Source of the DNA: Costus lasius
Lineage: Eukaryota; Streptophyta; Magnoliopsida; Zingiberales; Costaceae
Reading direction: 5' to 3'
Assembly (NCBI GenBank): GCA_027563935.2
Contig: CM050450.1
Coordinates: 30,863,439-30,927,438 of the forward strand
DNA: 64,000 nucleotides
Positions 60,356-64,000 of the stretch are shown here, in pieces; position 1 is the first letter of the stretch, and the number at the start of each line of letters is the position of its first letter. The notes beneath the pieces are model-generated. The model ran no database searches and was not told the DNA's origin. It was given only the letters and a program-made list of their open reading frames with translations. The position numbers were made by a program, and so were the translations under genes.

Positions 60356-61682
60356 GGTGTTCGTTGCTGCAGTAATCTACAACATTGCAAGAACAACAAG
60401 GTCAGTATCAATGTTAGAATTAATCCAGGACTTAAGAATGATTCTTTTCTCACTATTTTATCTAACTGAAAAATCCATTAAAACAGTCCGATAGAGTAAC
60501 ACTCTTTTAGTGAGATGGGATCCAGATTTCTTACTTGGTCTCCGCGTCCCGCTCAGGCGAGATAAGATGCACAGAGAGTACAAGCACTAATCTCTGGTAG
60601 GCAATCCCTGCCAATCGCCATCCCGTGCGATTCCTCTTCATCTGGGCAATCCAGCAGACTGTGCCAACTGAGTTGGTACAACACAGTCTCTGATCCCACA
60701 GATGGCTGCCTCCATATGGCTAACATATGCTCAATAAGTAGCCCACATGGTCAAGCTGACCTGACCTACTCCCTGGACCACCACGTGCTATGCTGAGCAA
60801 CGAGAAGCGATAAATCCCTTCTCTGTTACACGCAGGTGTAATCACACACCGTCTGAAGATAGATGGGCGTGCCCACTGAGTGGGTACAACACGGCCCCAA
60901 CGATAGTCAGAACAGTGAGGTTTCGCGTCAGAAGGCTTACGTGCTTGATATTTAACGTTGGATTTTAACGGTCCTTTTATCTTCTTACTATCATGCATAT
61001 CCTATGGCGATAGCAGAAAGATAAATCATGCAGGTGCTAAAATTACTTAAAACAGTAAATTGAAAGCACAATGATCTTATGTGGTAAACGCCCATTAAGC
61101 CTAAGTAAAACCCTAACTTGAGCTCTTCATGGGTCTCTTACATCTCATCTGGCCTAGTCCGGGCACAAGCGCCCTCTGCAGCTCAGATGCGCCCACCAGA
61201 CTAGTTGCGCCTGTGCTAGAGTCGAACTCTAGACCTCCCACCTGGTCAAGCCACTTGCTGCAAGCGCCTCTACCATGTGTGCTCTGTGCTCATGTCTGAT
61301 TAAATTACATTTTAATCTATCTAGACATGATTTGACTCGCAGGTCAATTACACATTAATATAAATTGAAATGTGATTCATAGATCACAATAATAATTTAC
61401 AATTAATTAATCCAGGCACGCAGGCCCCAGCACAGCACACAAAAATTGGGCAACCCACATAAGATGAAATAAACACCCAACATGGTTAGACAATAAACAT
61501 GTGATCCAAACAAGAAAATAAAATTTTGAAAAACCCATTGGCAACAATTTTATTTCCTTATGTGCCCTACTACCTTACAACGGTCCATTAATAGGGATCC
61601 ACTCATCAGACCTAGTCAGACCCACTGCCCTTGCATGCACCAAGTCATAACCGACTTGAGTCGACCTTATGGTCAATAATGC
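60356..61682 (-). other. R3 leader remnant
   Basis: This leader carries the three stem-loops (60872-60884, 60664-60676, 60547-60562, minus sense) and the tRNA-like module (61216-61275). In the T-arm-like hairpin the stem is CTAGAG/CTCTAG, a compensatory variant of CTAGGG/CCCTAG. It stops at 61682, before the primer site, at the duplication junction. No coding gene is recognised. Confidence 0.75.
61216..61275 (-). other. tRNA-like module in R3 leader
   Basis: In element sense the A-box-like TGGTAGAGGCGC (61275 to 61264) is closer to the tRNA consensus than in the sister copies. The B-box-like GTTCGACTC follows about 47 bases later, within the hairpin CTAGAG-TTCGA-CTCTAG (61216-61232). Confidence 0.45.
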
Positions 61683-62568
61683 ATGATCTAGGGAATGATG
61701 CCTACTTCATATGCATGAGGATCTATAGATAGAGATCTAAGAAATTCATTACCCTTTAGTCAATCTATGATCATCCAAGAGTTTCTTGAGAGGTTTATAT
61801 TAGATGATTCCAAATATTGATACCTTCCAGAGAGATATGGTCTGACTCTCATGAGGATGTTGTGTCCTATGACACAGCTAGAGAGTAATAACATGAGTCT
61901 AAAATCCTGATACATGGTGTATAGGATGGATCATGTTTTGTGTAACATACACAAGACCATTTGTGGCAAATGCTTGGAGCATAGCCAGTAAGTTTCAATC
62001 AGATCCTAGTGTTTGACACTGGATAGCTGTGAAAGCAATCCTTATATCTACTTGGGAAGTATAAAGGATTGAAGTCTAGTCTATGATAGACAGGAAGAAT
62101 TTTACGTACAAGGGTACACTGATACTTCGTTCCAGTCTTATGACCACCGCCAGGATTTGCGCTTTGCCTTGTTGTGGTGTTGTATGCTGAAAGAGCATTA
62201 TGCAAACCATAGTGGCAAAATTCTACAATTAAGGCTGAGTACATTGCAGCTTCTTGTGGCAGCCAAGGAAGTAGCTTCATTCATTTGAACTTGATTTAGT
62301 TCCTGGTGCTTGATGGTCCAGTATAGTTCTTACTGGGGCCATAGTATAAGTGAAGGAACTTAGTGCTCAAGTATGTACTGCAACATATCTTCTGATCTTA
62401 GAGATCATGGATAAGGATGATGATCAAATTTGTTAAAATAAACACAGATAGCAATCTGGAGAAACCCACTGACATAGCCTCTAGCGCAGCAGAATCTAAA
62501 TGGGTCATACTAGAGACATTGGAACTGACCAACATCAGTTGCCCTTGGTCTTAGTGCAAGTGGGAGAT
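61683..62568 (+). pseudogene. Duplicate of C1 RT and RNase H remnants
   Basis: This is the second copy of 53848-54733 with the same stops and relics (YRSKK-like RT tail, GYTDTSFQS, EYIAAS). It adds no function. Confidence 0.82.
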
Positions 62569-62604
62569 TGTTGGTGTATATGCCTTGCAGACCAATGTAT
62601 GGAC

Positions 62605-64000
62605 TGAAAGTGGGGCGAAACCCTAATATGCGCAGATTAAAATTTTGCATAGCGGAAGCTAGGGTTTCTAAGGATCGATTAGCATGAATATATGATCAAC
62701 TTGTAAAACTTGTATAGATCAAAATAGAGATCATACCAATGCCATTTCTTGGATGGCGACTTGGAAGCAAAGAAGCGTGTGCTTCTTCTCCAAAGGAACC
62801 GCACACAAGGTGATTGATGGCTTCTCCTTGGCGTTCCTTGTGCTAGCAAAGATCCAAGGTCTCCTGATCGCGTGAAGGTGATTAGAGATGATGTCTTTTT
62901 CTTGTCCGAACTCTCCTTGGCGTGAAAAAAACCACACGAGAGAGGAGGCGTCGAGAGGAAGAGGCCAGAGATGAGAATAGCGCCAATGCCACGAACGTAG
63001 AGGCGTGAACTATTTTGGAAAGCATGACTTCCAAAAATAGTAAGCCCTCAACGTGTGATGCGTTCACTCCAAGTGAACCATCGCATTTTCCTCTCCCATT
63101 GAACCATGCGCTCACTATGATGAGCCGGTTCAATTACATTTGGTTCAAAGACCAAATTAAGCCAAGCCTTGGTCTAGATCATATAAAACCAAAAGGTTCA
63201 AGATCTAACCATTCATCTCTTGATGCTCTTGATCTCATCTATCTAGCATCATTTCTCTTGATCGAAGCTTACCGATCTCAAGCCCTAATCAATCAAACAT
63301 GATCAGACCAGATCTCACTTACAATCAGAGTTTAAACTTCTTTAAACTGAACCAAAACAATTCAGTCCACACGATCTGACATAAGTAAGCCATATCATCA
63401 AATTGTGCGACCCTAAGGGTTTCCTTTAAATGTCGGTAACGATAACTTACGCTATCACGAACAGAGAGGGGTATCTTGCAACACATCACTGTCTCCCGAT
63501 ATAAAGGAAAAAGTCTTCCAAGACTACACCCAAACCACAGCACAAGTGTGAATTCAATTCACTAGGCATACTTGTTTCCTTTGCTACTGGATGTTCTTAT
63601 TGGACAAGCGTGTCAAGCCTGTAACTCCAATATGATGAGAATGATTAGATCAGATGAACATAGTCATCTGGGTATGGCCATACACTTTCTCAACCATCTC
63701 ATCCAGGGGGCCCCTTTAGAACATCACACTCCAATCAAGGAGAAGGCAATCCTATATCTATCACTAGCGCCCTAACATGACTCATGTTCATTATCCAAGA
63801 TAGTCTATAACCATTATGTTTCAAATGATATTGAACTACCTCAAGACAATGCCAATCATCATTCAGAAACACAAGTGATCTCAAGTCAGAGGAAATATGC
63901 CACTTGCTTGCATATAAGGATTATTCACATTGTGACAAGCAATTGAATATCCTAAGTAGGGTTTGTCCAGTACATCCAATGTACTCATGAGTCTACATCT
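62605..64000 (-). repeat. Duplicate R3 3' LTR (partial, runs off right edge)
   Basis: This is the second copy of the R3 LTR, starting at the same point in C1 LTR sequence. At several places it matches the R1 LTR rather than the first copy, for example at 63546-63575 and CCCCTTTAG near 63715. About 1,396 bases are visible. Confidence 0.88.

Larger units (their letters stand above)
53848..61682. repeat. First unit of a 7,835-bp direct tandem duplication
   Basis: This unit holds the C1 tail, the start of the C1 3' LTR and R3 as far as its leader. The next unit begins at 61683 with the same C1 sequence. Both units share the identical R3 insertion point in the C1 LTR (TATGGAC then TGAAAGTGG), which excludes two independent insertions. 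ATG at 53848-53850 and 61683-61685 is common to both breakpoints. Confidence 0.88.
54770..61682 (-). mobile_element. R3: copia family 2 element, minus, in C1 3' LTR
   Basis: R3 has its 3' LTR at 54770-56441, gag-pol at 56462-60355 and part of the leader to 61682. Its 5' LTR and primer site are not present here, because the leader is joined to C1 sequence at the tandem duplication junction. The flank TGGAC (54765-54769) is the expected TSD. It has at least three nonsense codons and a lost start codon. Confidence 0.9.
61683..64000. repeat. Second unit of tandem duplication (runs off right edge)
   Basis: This repeats 53848-56160 at an offset of 7,835 bases with small indels. It contains C1 RT/RNase H remnants (61683-62568), the first 36 bases of the C1 3' LTR (62569-62604) and the R3 LTR copy (62605 onward). 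By eye, about ten differences occur in the first 920 bases. Confidence 0.88.

Noticed and set aside
1..64000. CRISPR arrays, bacterial operons, rRNA or host protein-coding genes
   Set aside because: Every stretch longer than 300 bases is accounted for by LTRs, leaders or gag-pol of the elements described. No short regularly spaced repeats or exon-like host gene structure was seen.

Overview
The window is plant nuclear DNA made up entirely of nested LTR retrotransposons. I found no host gene, rRNA, tRNA gene or CRISPR array. All complete elements have plant-type features: Ty1/copia polyproteins (gag, protease, integrase, RT, RNase H), chromovirus-type Ty3/gypsy polyproteins, initiator-Met tRNA primer sites, and 1.7 to 3.3 kb LTRs. 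A flowering plant is the most likely source. Species cannot be decided from this sequence.

The layout can be unpicked because target-site duplications (TSDs) are still readable. The oldest layer is G1, a minus-strand gypsy element surviving as three blocks: 29537-29807 (gag end and protease start), 18136-18654 (protease to RT spacer) and 703-2053 (RT and RNase H). G1 was split by four insertions: an LTR of copia family 1 at 1-702 (minus, runs off the left edge); copia R1 at 2054-18135 (minus, TSD CTTTA) carrying copia R2 at 6344-15371; gypsy G2 at 18655-29536 (plus, TSD ACTAC); and copia C1 from 29808 (plus).

C1 was split in turn by copia C2 at 33800-42599 (plus, TSD CAAGG) and C3 at 44450-53565 (plus, TSD CTTGT). 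Its 3' LTR was hit by copia R3 at 54770 (minus). A direct tandem duplication with a 7,835 bp unit then repeats the C1 tail and the R3 LTR from 61683 to the right edge. R1, R2, R3, C2 and C3 are one copia family (family 2, LTRs about 1.67-1.70 kb). C1 and the left-edge LTR are a related but diverged family (family 1, LTR 2,240 bp).

By eye, LTR divergence gives an age order: G2 LTRs show no difference I could find; C2 and C3 show two substitutions each; R2 about ten; R1 about fourteen. C2 has an uninterrupted 1,294-residue gag-pol and looks potentially autonomous. C3 differs by one nonsense codon. R1, R2, R3 and C1 are broken. G2 is young but lacks much of its RT, so it was probably mobilised in trans.

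The least expected signals are RNA-level. A 28-nt block followed by a covarying hairpin lies inside the LTRs of both copia families. Both families also keep three stem-loops at matching places in the 5' leader, with stem sequences that changed but still pair. A tRNA-like module (A-box-like and B-box-like motifs with a covarying T-arm-like hairpin) occurs in the leaders of R1, R2, R3 and C3 and is absent from C2.
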